Source of the DNA: a bacterium
GTDB taxonomy: Bacteria > Patescibacteriota > Minisyncoccia > Phycocordibacterales > SBAW01
Direction of reading: 5' to 3'
DNA: 26,730 nucleotides
NCBI GenBank assembly: GCA_021813335.1
Contig: JAKALC010000001.1
Span: forward strand, 1 to 26,730
Shown: one piece after another, positions 14,290 through 22,000 of the stretch
Layout: each line of letters opens with the position of its first letter
How positions within the stretch are numbered: position 1 is the stretch's first letter
Notes under the pieces: generated by a model
Database searches by the model: none
Seen by the model: the letters and a program-made list of their open reading frames with translations, nothing else
Told to the model about the DNA's origin: nothing
Program-made: the position numbers and the translations under genes

Positions 14290-14550
14290 GCCGCGCACCT
14301 TTTTGGTTTCCCGCGGCATTCCAAGCCACCTGGACACAAACAACCGGCAAGGAGGGGCGCAATGTTGTTCTTTCGAAGATGAATCGGCCGGCCAGACAAT
14401 CCGGCGCAAGATAGCGGTTGGCGGCCGCGCGATCGGAGTCTTGGTGCCTGAAAAAGGGCTTCGCAAGCCGACTCAGACACGAAGGTCAAAAAAAGACCGA
14501 ACCGATCAGGAGGGCGGAACGTTGCGAAACGTGCCGCCTTTTCAATTTTT
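14288..14550 (+). ncRNA. Candidate structured non-coding RNA (about 260 nt)
   Basis: The transcript would start at about 14288 from a consensus TTGACA-17-TATTCT promoter and end at a terminator (GGCGG-ACGTT stem, 14513-14537, then TTTTCAATTTTT). Predicted helices are a 5'-terminal ATGCCGCG/CGCGGCAT stem (14288-14295, 14312-14319); GCCGG/CCGGC (14387-14391, 14401-14405); a long-range GATCGG/CCGATC (14431-14436, 14502-14507) enclosing GAGTC/GACTC (14436-14440, 14470-14474; the two helices share G14436), GGCTT/AAGCC (14457-14461, 14465-14469) and GGTC/GACC with an A7 loop (14484-14498). It is not recognisable as tmRNA, RNase P RNA, SRP RNA or a tRNA. An ORF runs from ATG 14288 to 14554, but its stop lies beyond the terminator U tract and its product resembles nothing known, so a non-coding role is preferred. 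This accounts for the 365-bp gene-free gap. Confidence 0.55.
14513..14550 (+). terminator. Terminator of the candidate RNA
   Basis: GGCGG-A-ACGTT pairs with AACGT-G-CCGCC (one A/G mismatch) and is followed by TTTTCAATTTTT. Confidence 0.75.
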
Positions 14551-14570
14551 ATAGCCAGCTTTCTGCGAGG

Positions 14571-14583
14571 TATACTGAATACG
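14571..14583 (+). promoter_or_regulatory. Promoter of the sortase gene
   Basis: TATACT at 14571-14576 predicts a start near 14583 and a leader of about 17 nt with no Shine-Dalgarno site before the ATG at 14600. Confidence 0.5.
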
Positions 14584-14599
14584 CATCGGCAATTTATCT

Positions 14600-15253
14600 A
14601 TGCAGCACTCAACCAAACATAAGTTCGTGCAGGAAATAGAGAAGCATCGTATCGGCTTTTCGCTGACGTTTATCGTCATTTTCACGGTAGCGTTCGTAAC
14701 GCTTGCGGCCCTCGATCTCTTGCCCGACCCGACGGCAAAGTGGCGCGCCGAACACGGCGGTACGCCCGTCTCGACCTCGACGAGCGCGTATGCGGCAGGG
14801 GAGGCGCCGGTGCGCATCACCATAGACTCGATCGGTCTCGACGCCGCGGTCGCCAATCCTATGACGACCGACGCCGATGTTCTCGATCAGGCGCTTCTTA
14901 GGGGCGCCGTTCGGTGGCCGGCGTCCGCAGGGCTCGGTGTCGACGGCACGGTGCTTCTCTTCGGCCATTCGAGCTATCTCCCCATCGTACGCAACCTTGC
15001 TTACAAAACGTTCGACGGCATCCAGAAGCTCAAGACCGGCGACGAGATAAGCGTCTACTCATCGACAACCGAATACCGCTATCGGGTGACCGGGGTGAGG
15101 ACCGCGAACGTGGGCGACAGCAACACGAACACGATACCGCTTCCTGCAGACAGCCCTCATCTCACGCTCATCACGTGCGACTCATTCACGACAAAGTCGG
15201 ACCGCTTCGTCGTGACCGCCGATCTCGCCGGCTCCTATACGCTCGCTCGCTAA
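14600..15253 (+). CDS. Sortase (cysteine transpeptidase)
   Basis: The 217-residue protein is anchored by one N-terminal helix (about 19-40). The sortase beta-barrel spans about 68-210 with the full catalytic triad: H123 in LLFGHSS, C193 in LITCDS and R202 in KSDRFVV. Sortases cleave an LPxTG-like signal in exported proteins and join them to the cell surface or to each other. Length and the TITCDS-like box resemble class D/E-type single-domain sortases; the exact class is not certain. A plausible substrate, the YVTG-repeat protein with an IPYTG motif before a transmembrane helix, is encoded 0.9 kb downstream, and another exported protein lies upstream. This region therefore looks like a surface-assembly module. 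Confidence 0.92.
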   Translation: MQHSTKHKFVQEIEKHRIGFSLTFIVIFTVAFVTLAALDLLPDPTAKWRAEHGGTPVSTSTSAYAAGEAPVRITIDSIGLDAAVANPMTTDADVLDQALLRGAVRWPASAGLGVDGTVLLFGHSSYLPIVRNLAYKTFDGIQKLKTGDEISVYSSTTEYRYRVTGVRTANVGDSNTNTIPLPADSPHLTLITCDSFTTKSDRFVVTADLAGSYTLAR

Positions 15254-15264
15254 CGGTCCGCGTT

Positions 15265-15324
15265 CCTGAGGTCCGACCTCAGAATCTGAGGTCGGACCTC
15301 AGGACCTTGTCTTGTGGGGATAAC
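15265..15324. repeat. Double palindrome plus half-copy of the 47-nt repeat
   Basis: 15265-15282 and 15286-15303 are perfect 18-bp complements around AAT. Each arm is itself a palindrome (CTGAGGTC-GACCTCAG), so cruciform or four-arm structures are possible. The bases from 15302 to 15324 match the right half of the palindromes at 17569 and 22725 at 21 of 23 positions. The element lies 11 bases after the sortase stop. Confidence 0.8.
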
Positions 15325-15326
15325 GA

Positions 15327-15352
15327 AAAATGGCCTGGTTCAGGCGTTTTTT
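15327..15352 (+). terminator. Probable terminator after the sortase gene
   Basis: GCCTG (15333-15337) pairs with CAGGC (15341-15345) across a GTT loop and is followed by G and T6. The stem is short, so the upstream palindrome may contribute. Confidence 0.55.
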
Positions 15353-15380
15353 GGCCCTGTCGGGGCCTGTGGCGGGACTA

Positions 15381-15415
15381 TTGACAAAACCGTAAAATAA
15401 AGTAGAATTGAAAAC
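15381..15415 (+). promoter_or_regulatory. Promoter of the 15504 gene with a structured leader
   Basis: TTGACA (15381-15386), 16-bp spacer, TAGAAT (15403-15408), start near 15415. The leader is about 90 nt and contains a hairpin (GCCGCG 15451-15456 with CGCGGC 15471-15476, inner GCAC/GTGC). It ends in a Shine-Dalgarno AGGAG (15491-15495), 8 nt before ATG 15504. Confidence 0.75.
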
Positions 15416-15503
15416 GGACTAAGTAGTACCCTTGAAATTCAACCCCGTTCGCCGCGGCGCACCTTGTGCACGCGGCGGGCACACTTCTTGAGGAGAAGCA
15501 AAA

Positions 15504-15998
15504 ATGCTTCGCAGAATCGCATGGTGGGTAGGAAGTGTCCTCGTCGTCTTGCTGGTGGCGCTCTTCATTCTGCCGGCAACCCTCGTCATGGGCCACAAGA
15601 CCTGGCGCTGGGCCACGGATGACCTCGGGATAACCGCGCCCGAGAAGCCGGTAATCATCGCAGCGGAGGCAACTCCGCTGAAGAAGACCATTGCGGCAAA
15701 ACCGGCAACCCCGGCGCGGCAACGCGTCGAGATCGTGGTGAAGGCGGAGCCGCAAGTGGTGCCCGCCGCAGCGCCGGTGATCGCGGCTGCAGTCGCACCT
15801 GCGCCGACCGCGCTGGTCGCCCCGCAGGCCGCTCCGGCGCCGTCGGTCCCGACGTTCTTCATGGGGGCGGAAACGCCCCAGTTCATCTCCTGGATGAACT
15901 CGCGCGGCTGCCGTATCACCGAGACGTATTCGCCGGTGTCACACAAGTGGCACTGCGACGATACGCCGCAGGTTATCCCGGCACCGGCACCGAAGTAG
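15504..15998 (+). CDS. Orphan membrane-anchored Ala/Pro-rich protein
   Basis: I recognise no family. The 164-residue protein has one N-terminal transmembrane helix (about 8-30), an Ala/Pro/Val-rich low-complexity middle (about 48-115) and a short C-terminal segment (about 117-152) with C137 and C151 that could pair outside the cell. It is one of only two genes here with a TTGACA promoter, a long 5' leader and a good Shine-Dalgarno site (AGGAG, 8-nt spacing). GAAGCA (15495-15500) and TGCTTC (15505-15510) can form a hairpin whose loop holds the A of the start codon, a possible translational switch. A strong terminator follows. Its expression signals and composition set it apart from its neighbours, possibly marking acquisition. 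Confidence 0.65.
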   Translation: MLRRIAWWVGSVLVVLLVALFILPATLVMGHKTWRWATDDLGITAPEKPVIIAAEATPLKKTIAAKPATPARQRVEIVVKAEPQVVPAAAPVIAAAVAPAPTALVAPQAAPAPSVPTFFMGAETPQFISWMNSRGCRITETYSPVSHKWHCDDTPQVIPAPAPK

Positions 15999-16019
15999 CG
16001 CGGGCGGGGTTCGGATCTC

Positions 16020-16067
16020 AGCGGAACGATTCGTGCAATGCGAATCGTTCCGCTGGGTCCATTTTTT
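16020..16067 (+). terminator. Terminator of the 15504 gene
   Basis: A perfect 14-bp stem (16020-16033 with 16041-16054) with a TGCAATG loop is followed by GGGTCCA and T6. Confidence 0.8.
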
Positions 16068-16142
16068 GCGCAGAACTGTTTGTGTATGAATCGCCATGAT
16101 TCGTATATAAAAAGACCTGCATAAAATGGCCAGGTCGCTGAG

Positions 16143-16158
16143 TGATATAGTTTATATG
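16143..16158 (+). promoter_or_regulatory. Extended -10 promoter of the repeat-protein gene
   Basis: TGATATAGT (hexamer 16146-16151) lies 4 nt before ATG 16156 and 16 nt before an in-frame ATG at 16168. If transcription starts at about 16158, the second ATG is the usable one; the signal peptide works from either. Confidence 0.6.
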
Positions 16159-17514
16159 AAAAACGCTATGACAAACCAGAATCGAAATATCTATCGCGGG
16201 ATTTTTTCCGTGGCATTTGGCATTCTTGTTTCCGCGTCTGTCGCGGTACAGCCCGCATACGCGCAGTTTGATGGCGGCGCCGACTACGTCACGGGCGGCG
16301 GCGTTGATTATGTGACCGGCGGCGGCGTTTCAACCGGCGGAACCAACTATGTCACCGGCGGCGGCTACAATTATTCCGGCGGTACCAATTACGTTACCGG
16401 CGGCGTTACCTCGACCGGCGGTGTTAATTATGTAACCAGTCCCTACTCGTACAGCGGCGGCGCCAATTATGTCACGGGCGGCGGCACCAACTATGTCACC
16501 GGCGGTGGCGTCAACTATGTTACGGGTCCGTATACCTATTCCGGCGGTACGAACTATGTCACGGGCGGCGGTATTTCTTCGACCGGCGGCACCGACTATG
16601 TAACGAGTCCTTATACGTACACGGGCGGCACCAACTATGTCACGGGAGGCGTTGCTTCGGGCGGCGTCAACTATGTCACGGGTCCGTATACCTATTCCGG
16701 CGGCACCAACTATGTCACGGGCGGCGGTGTTTATTCGACCGGCACCAATTACGTCACGGGCCCGTATGTATATGGCGGCGCCAACTATGTCACCGGCGGC
16801 GGCATCTATTCGACCGGCACGGTTTCGCCGGTTACCCCGTATGTGTCCGGCGGCTCCGGCTCTGTCACCGGCGGCGGCATCTCTTCAACGGGCAGCGCTC
16901 CGGCTGTAACTCCGTATACGTACGCGGGTACCGGCTCTGTCACCGGCGGCGGCATCTCTTCGACGGGCGGTGCGTCGGGCATCACCCCGTACTCGTATAC
17001 CGGCTCGACGTACACGAATGGCGGTATTTCTTCGACGGCGAACATCCCGGCGGTCTCTTCGTACTCGTACGGAGGCACGTCGTATGCGCCGAGCTCGTAC
17101 AGTATCCCTTCGCCGATCGCGTCGCAGTATATTGCACCGGCTCCCTACGTCACGCTCTCGCAGATACCGTACACCGGCCTCGATCTGGGCCCCATCGGTA
17201 CGGCGGCTTATTGGCTTTCGCTCATCGCCGTCTGCGCTCTCGTTGCCTACTTCATCGCGGTGAAGAAAGTCCAGAAGGGCTTCCTCACGAAGTTCCGCAT
17301 CGCATTCTGGGGCGATACCACGACGCCGACCCATCCGGCCTATCAGACCGCTCATATCGAGCGCGCCGAGCTCGCGCTCGCGCCGGCGACGGTCGCCGTA
17401 CGCGAGCCCGTTCCGGCGGCGTCGTACGCGTCGCTCCCGACCGGCCATAATTCAGCGGCGGATTCGATCGATGCCTTCATCCTCTCGCAGATCTCCAAGA
17501 CGGCGGCGAAGTAA
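16156..17514 (+). CDS. YVTG-repeat cell-surface protein with IPYTG sortase-like motif
   Basis: The protein has 452 residues from ATG 16156. A signal peptide ends near AYAQF (residue ~38). Residues ~40-250 carry 15 copies of a Y-V-T-G/S motif in units such as GGTNYVTGGG, alternating with YTYSGG spacers, then degenerate into Gly/Ser/Thr/Tyr repeats up to ~320. At 337-341 lies IPYTG, an LPxTG-like sequence, followed by LDLGPIG and a transmembrane helix (about 348-368). A basic KKVQKG stop-transfer follows and then, unusually for a sortase substrate, about 80 more residues predicted to be cytoplasmic. Absence of cysteine in the repeats and their Gly/Thr/Tyr content suggest an extended beta structure, perhaps an adhesin or stalk. 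The sortase at 14600 is its likely processing enzyme. Low-complexity repeats make the function speculative. Confidence 0.8.
   Translation: MKNAMTNQNRNIYRGIFSVAFGILVSASVAVQPAYAQFDGGADYVTGGGVDYVTGGGVSTGGTNYVTGGGYNYSGGTNYVTGGVTSTGGVNYVTSPYSYSGGANYVTGGGTNYVTGGGVNYVTGPYTYSGGTNYVTGGGISSTGGTDYVTSPYTYTGGTNYVTGGVASGGVNYVTGPYTYSGGTNYVTGGGVYSTGTNYVTGPYVYGGANYVTGGGIYSTGTVSPVTPYVSGGSGSVTGGGISSTGSAPAVTPYTYAGTGSVTGGGISSTGGASGITPYSYTGSTYTNGGISSTANIPAVSSYSYGGTSYAPSSYSIPSPIASQYIAPAPYVTLSQIPYTGLDLGPIGTAAYWLSLIAVCALVAYFIAVKKVQKGFLTKFRIAFWGDTTTPTHPAYQTAHIERAELALAPATVAVREPVPAASYASLPTGHNSAADSIDAFILSQISKTAAK
16264..17090 (+). repeat. Degenerate tandem repeats coding Y-V-T-G units
   Basis: Units of about 30-60 bases built on AACTATGTCACSGGCGGC recur across the array, with synonymous changes between units. 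They are coding repeats of the surface protein and could vary in number by recombination or slippage. Confidence 0.85.
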
Positions 17515-17535
17515 CAACAAGCATCATAGAAACGC

Positions 17536-17570
17536 AAAAAGATCCCGGGCACAAAGCCCGGGATCTTTTT
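17536..17570. terminator. Bidirectional terminator between the repeat-protein gene and thrS
   Basis: A perfect 15-bp stem (17536-17550 with 17556-17570) has an ACAAA loop, AAAAA on the left and TTTTT on the right, so it can stop transcription from both convergent genes. Confidence 0.92.
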
Positions 17571-17612
17571 ATCCCCAGAAAACAAGGTCGGACCTTGTTT
17601 TCTGGGGATAAC
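17566..17612. repeat. 47-nt palindromic repeat, copy 1
   Basis: A perfect 21-bp inverted repeat (17569-17589 with 17591-17611) is centred on G17590 and begins with the last T residues of the preceding terminator. The identical 47 bases occur at 22722-22768, again directly after a terminator T tract. Each arm end reads TTATCCCCA, one base from the DnaA-box consensus TTATCCACA; that similarity may be coincidental. Confidence 0.95.
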
Positions 17613-17632
17613 GGGAACGATATCGGATAGTA

Positions 17633-18880
17633 TCAGCGGCGTTCGCGAATTTCCTCCCGTAATTTTTCGATGATCCGGGAAAGAGGGAAAGCACCAACCT
17701 TTCCCCCGCGACCTTCGAGCGTCGCCGTTTTGTCCGCGACCTCGGCGTCGCCGACGATAAGGAGGTACGGGATCTTGAGCCCCTTGGCTTCGCGGATCTT
17801 CTTGCCGAGCGTTTCGTTCGAGTCGTCGAGCTCGGCGCGTACGCCTCCTTCGCGGAGCTCCGCAAGAACGCTTTTTGCATAATCCGCGTGCTTATCCGAG
17901 ACGGAAAGGACGCGCGCCTGGGTGGGCGAGAGCCACAGCGGAAAGGCGCCGCCGACGTGCTCGATGAGTACGGAGAGGAAGCGTTCGATGGAACCCATAA
18001 TGGCGGCGTGGATCATCACGATGCGCTCTTTCTCGCCCTTTTCATTGATGCAGGTGAGATTGAAGCGCTCCGGCATATTCATATCGAGCTGGATGGTCGC
18101 CACCTGCCAGAGGCGGCCCTGCGCGTCCTCCGCCATAAAGTCGAGCTTCGGCCCGTAGAAGGCGGCTTCGCCGACGCCGTCTACGGTTTCAACATCCTTC
18201 TCGCGCGCGATATCGCGCAAGATACCCTCGGCGAACTCCCAGCGCTTTTTGTCGCCCAGATATTTTTCAGGATGTTTCGGATCGTGGAACGAAAGGCGGA
18301 TTTTTTTGGGACTCATACCGAAGACGCCATAGAACTCCTGGATGATGTCCCAGATCTTGAGGAATTCCTCCTTGACCTGCGATTCGCGGCAAAAGACGTG
18401 CGCGTCGTCCTGGGTGAAGGCGCGCGTGCGCGAGAGGCCATTGAGCTCTCCCGATTGCTCGTCGCGGTAGCACATCGTCGAGTTGGCGTAGCGCTGCGGC
18501 AGCTGCCGGTAGCTCCACGGTTTGCGGGCGTAGATCTGCGTATGGTGCGGGCAGTTCATCGGCTTGAGCGCGAACTCGTCGCCCTCACGCGTCGTGATGC
18601 GGAAGAGATCATCCTTGAACTTGTCCCAATGACCGCTCGTCTCGTAGAGCGCGCGCTTCGTGATGTGAGGTATCTCGACTTTCTCGTAGCCGCGTTTCCG
18701 GCGCAGCTCCCAGACGAAGTCGTCGAGAAGGTTTCTGAGCAGCGTGCCCTTCGGGGTCCAGAGAGGGAGGCCGGATCCGACGAGGTCGGAAAAGGTGAAG
18801 AGATCGAGTTCGCGGCCGAGCCGCTTGTGATCGGGCTCGGAAGGCTGGGCAACCGGCTTTTCGCTCGTTTCCTTTTTCAT
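17633..18880 (-). CDS. thrS: Threonyl-tRNA synthetase lacking TGS and editing domains
   Basis: ThrRS charges tRNA-Thr using a zinc-dependent class II core. This protein has 415 residues against about 640 in most bacteria. It begins at HKRLGRELDLFTFSDLVGSGLPLW, the start of the catalytic domain, so the N-terminal TGS domain and the serine-editing domain are absent. The core is complete: zinc ligands C110 (PMNCPHH), H161 (FTQDDAH) and H291 (VMIHAA), motif 2 YRDEQSGELNGLSRTRAF and motif 3 GSIER. The anticodon-binding domain spans about 318-410. The start at 18880 is supported by an extended -10 exactly 6 nt upstream, so the missing domains are not hidden in a longer frame. Ser-tRNA-Thr would need a separate editor or be tolerated. 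Confidence 0.96.
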   Translation of the reverse strand: MKKETSEKPVAQPSEPDHKRLGRELDLFTFSDLVGSGLPLWTPKGTLLRNLLDDFVWELRRKRGYEKVEIPHITKRALYETSGHWDKFKDDLFRITTREGDEFALKPMNCPHHTQIYARKPWSYRQLPQRYANSTMCYRDEQSGELNGLSRTRAFTQDDAHVFCRESQVKEEFLKIWDIIQEFYGVFGMSPKKIRLSFHDPKHPEKYLGDKKRWEFAEGILRDIAREKDVETVDGVGEAAFYGPKLDFMAEDAQGRLWQVATIQLDMNMPERFNLTCINEKGEKERIVMIHAAIMGSIERFLSVLIEHVGGAFPLWLSPTQARVLSVSDKHADYAKSVLAELREGGVRAELDDSNETLGKKIREAKGLKIPYLLIVGDAEVADKTATLEGRGGKVGAFPLSRIIEKLREEIRERR

Positions 18881-18914
18881 AAAAACACTGTAGCACTTTT
18901 CCGCGGCGTCTCAA
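18881..18914 (-). promoter_or_regulatory. Leaderless promoter of thrS
   Basis: Minus strand: TTGAGA (18914-18909), 16-bp spacer, extended -10 TGCTACAGT (hexamer 18892-18887), then 6 nt (GTTTTT) before ATG at 18880. Confidence 0.75.
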
Positions 18915-19002
18915 ATTCCTCGAGATCGTCTTTCCCGCCGCACAGCGGCCGCGCCAAAACGCAACCACTATGTAGCGGCGGCCGGAGCACGTCCGACCCT
19001 CC

Positions 19003-22000
19003 CTATAGCGCCTTCACCGCTTCCGCGACGAGCGAGAGTTCGCCGTTCCGGTTCGAGAGCCGGCCCTTGAGCGCGATGCAGGAATCGGCCTTCAAGAGGT
19101 CTTTATGCTGCGCGAACAGTTTGGGGAAGATGACCGCCTCGATCGAACCGTCCATATCGGCGATTTTGACGAAGGCCATCTGATCGCCGCCTTTGGTGAG
19201 AATGACGCGTATGTCGCTCACGATGCCGCCCGTTACGGTCGTGAACCCGGGCCGGAGCTTCTCGCGCATCTGCGAGATAGACATCGGCCGGCGCGCGAGC
19301 TTGTCCTTCACGCGGTCGAGCGGATGTCCCGATACGTAGAGCCCGAGAAGCTCTTTCTCCCACGCGAGGCGGTCTTCAATACTTGCGGGCGGCGAGGGCG
19401 GCAGACGGATATCGTCCGCATCCGCGCCGCCGAGCCCCGCGAAGAGCGAGTCTTGCGGCGTATCGGCGGATGCCGAGCGATGGTATTCAAGAAGCCGCTC
19501 GATGCCCGAGAGCATCGCGCCGCGCTCGCCCAAGGAGTCGAGCGCGCCGCACTGGATAAGCGCCTCGAGCGATTTTTTGTTGAGCGCCTGCGTCGTGATG
19601 CGCCGCAGGAAATCCGAAAGCGATACGAACGTGCCGCCCGCCTTCCGCTCTGAGATGATGGCGTCCGCGATGCCGCGCCCGAAGTTCTTTATGGAATAGA
19701 GGCCGAAGCGGATGGAATCGCGCTCAACGCTGCCGGCGAGCGCCGCGGCCTCCTCGGAGCGGCCGCTCCCTTCGGCGAGAAGGACCGTGAAGTCGCCGAA
19801 GCTTTCATTGATATCGGGCGGCAAAACGGGGATGCCCATCCGCTTGCACTCGGCGACCATCACCGCGATGGTGTCGATATCGCCGGCTTCGGCCGTGAGG
19901 ATCGACGACATATACTCGACCGGGAAGTTCGCCTTCATATAGGCGGTTTGGTAGGCGACCTTACCGTACGAGGCGGCGTGCGCTTTCCCGAATCCGTACG
20001 CGGCGAACGGTTCAATGAGTTTCCAAAGACGTTCGGCGCGATTCTTATCGATCCCGTTTCCCATAAAGCCCGCGACGAGCTTTTCCTTCTGCTTCTCCAT
20101 TTCGGCGGGGATCTTCTTGCCCATTGCCTTTCTCAGCGCATCCGCTTCGAGCCACGAGTATCCGGCAAGCCGGACGGCGATGAGAAGAACGTCATCCTGA
20201 TAGGTGACGATGCCATACGAACGATCGAGAATATCTTTGAGCCGCGGATCGAGGTATGAAATCAGCGCCGGATTATGCTTGCGTTCGATATAGGCGGGGA
20301 TCATTTCCATAGGGCCCGGGCGGAAGAGCGCCACCATAGCGTTGATGTCGTGGATGGTCGACGGACGAAGCTCCTTGAGATAGCGGGTCATACCCGAACC
20401 GTTGAGCTGAAAGGTGCCTTCCGTTTCGCCGCGCGCGAGCATATCGAAGGTCTTCGCGTCGTCGAGCGGCACGTTCTCGATGTCTATCGAGACGCCGCGC
20501 GTCTTGCGCGCGAGCTCGACGGCGTGGGCGAGTATGGAAAGGTTGCGGATGCCAAGGAAGTCGAACTTGAGCAGCCCGACGCCGCCGTACTCGTCGGTCA
20601 GCGAATACATATCGTACTGCGTGATGATCTTCCCGCCCTTCGGGTCTTTTTGGAGCGGCGTGTACTCGACGAGCGGCCGGGGCGACACGACGACTCCCGC
20701 CGCGTGGACGCTGATGTGGCGCGCGCATCCCTCTATCTTCCGGCCGAGATCGATGATCTCGCGCGCCTCCTCCTCGTGCTTGTACATCTTCGCGAGCTCG
20801 GGGCTCTCCTTGAGCGCGCGCTCGATGGTCATCGGGAATCCTTGCGAGCCCATAGGCACCTCGCGCGCGATGCGGTCGCCGATGCCGTAGGAGAAGCCCA
20901 AGGCGCGCGCGACGTCGCGCACGACGCCGCGCGCGAGCATCGTGCCGAAGGTGCCGATCTGCGCCACGTGGCTCTCGCCGAACTTTTTTCTCGCGTACTC
21001 GATGACCTCGTCGCGGCGCGAGTCGGCGTAGTCCATATCGATATCGGGGGCTTTCGGGCGTTCGGGGTTGAGGAAGCGCTCGAACGGCAGCTTGTAGAAC
21101 AGGGGATCGACGTTGGTGATGCCGGTCAAATAAGAAATGAGCGAGCCGCCCGCGGAGCCGCGCGTCGTCGTGAGGATGCCGTTCTCGCGCGCGAAGCGCA
21201 AGAGGTCGGACACGACGAGGAAGTACGGCGCATAGCCCTTGTCCGTGATGATCTTGAACTCATACTCGATGCGCTCGCGCACCTCGGGAGTATCGTCGAT
21301 GCGGCGCCGCTTGAGACCCTCCTCGATCGCCGCGCGCAGCTCAGCTTCGTAGGTCGAGCCCTTGGGGAGCGGTATCTCGGGGAAGATCCAGTTGCCGAGA
21401 TCGAGTTTGAGGCCGCAGCGATCTGCGATCTCGAGCGTGGTACCGAGCGCCGCCTCGTCGCGCGCGAACAGGGCCTCCATACGTGCGGCGCTGCGCAGCG
21501 AAAAGTCTTCTTCGTCGGCACCGATGTCGCCCGCTTCTTCGGGCCCCCGCGTGTCGATGGCGCGCATCGTGCGCCAGGCGCGGCGGTCCTCCGGCAAGAG
21601 ATAAAAAGCCTCTTGCGCGGCGACGAGCGGCACGCCCTCTTTTGCGGCAAGCTCCCGCAGGAGCGTCATCGTTTCGTTATGACCCTCGATCTCGTCGTGG
21701 ATCGAGAGCTCGAGATAGACGTCGTCCTTGCCGAAAATCGTGCGGTATTTCTCTATGGCCGCGGCGGCCCGCTTCTCGTCCTGGGCGCGGAGCGCCCGCG
21801 CGACAGCGCCCTCCCGCGAGGGAACGAGGGCGATGACTCCGTCGGTATGGCGGGCAAGCAGATCGAGCGAAGCGACGCCCGCCCCTCCGCCTTCGCCGAG
21901 ATGCGACTCGGTCACGAGCGCGAGGAGATTCTTGTAGCCCTCGGCGGACTCGGCGAGAAGAACGAGCCGCGAGCTGTCGTCGAGCGGGATATCGATGCCG

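Noticed and set aside
14288..14554. 88-codon ORF beginning 5 nt after the TATTCT box (possible leaderless gene)
   Set aside because: Its stop (14552-14554) lies beyond the terminator T tract, its C-terminus is encoded by the terminator hairpin, and the product has no recognisable composition or motif. Kept only as an alternative to the RNA.
16264..17090. CRISPR-like repeat array
   Set aside because: The repeats are in frame, code for YVTG units, are imperfect with synonymous changes, and have no uniform spacers or neighbouring cas genes.
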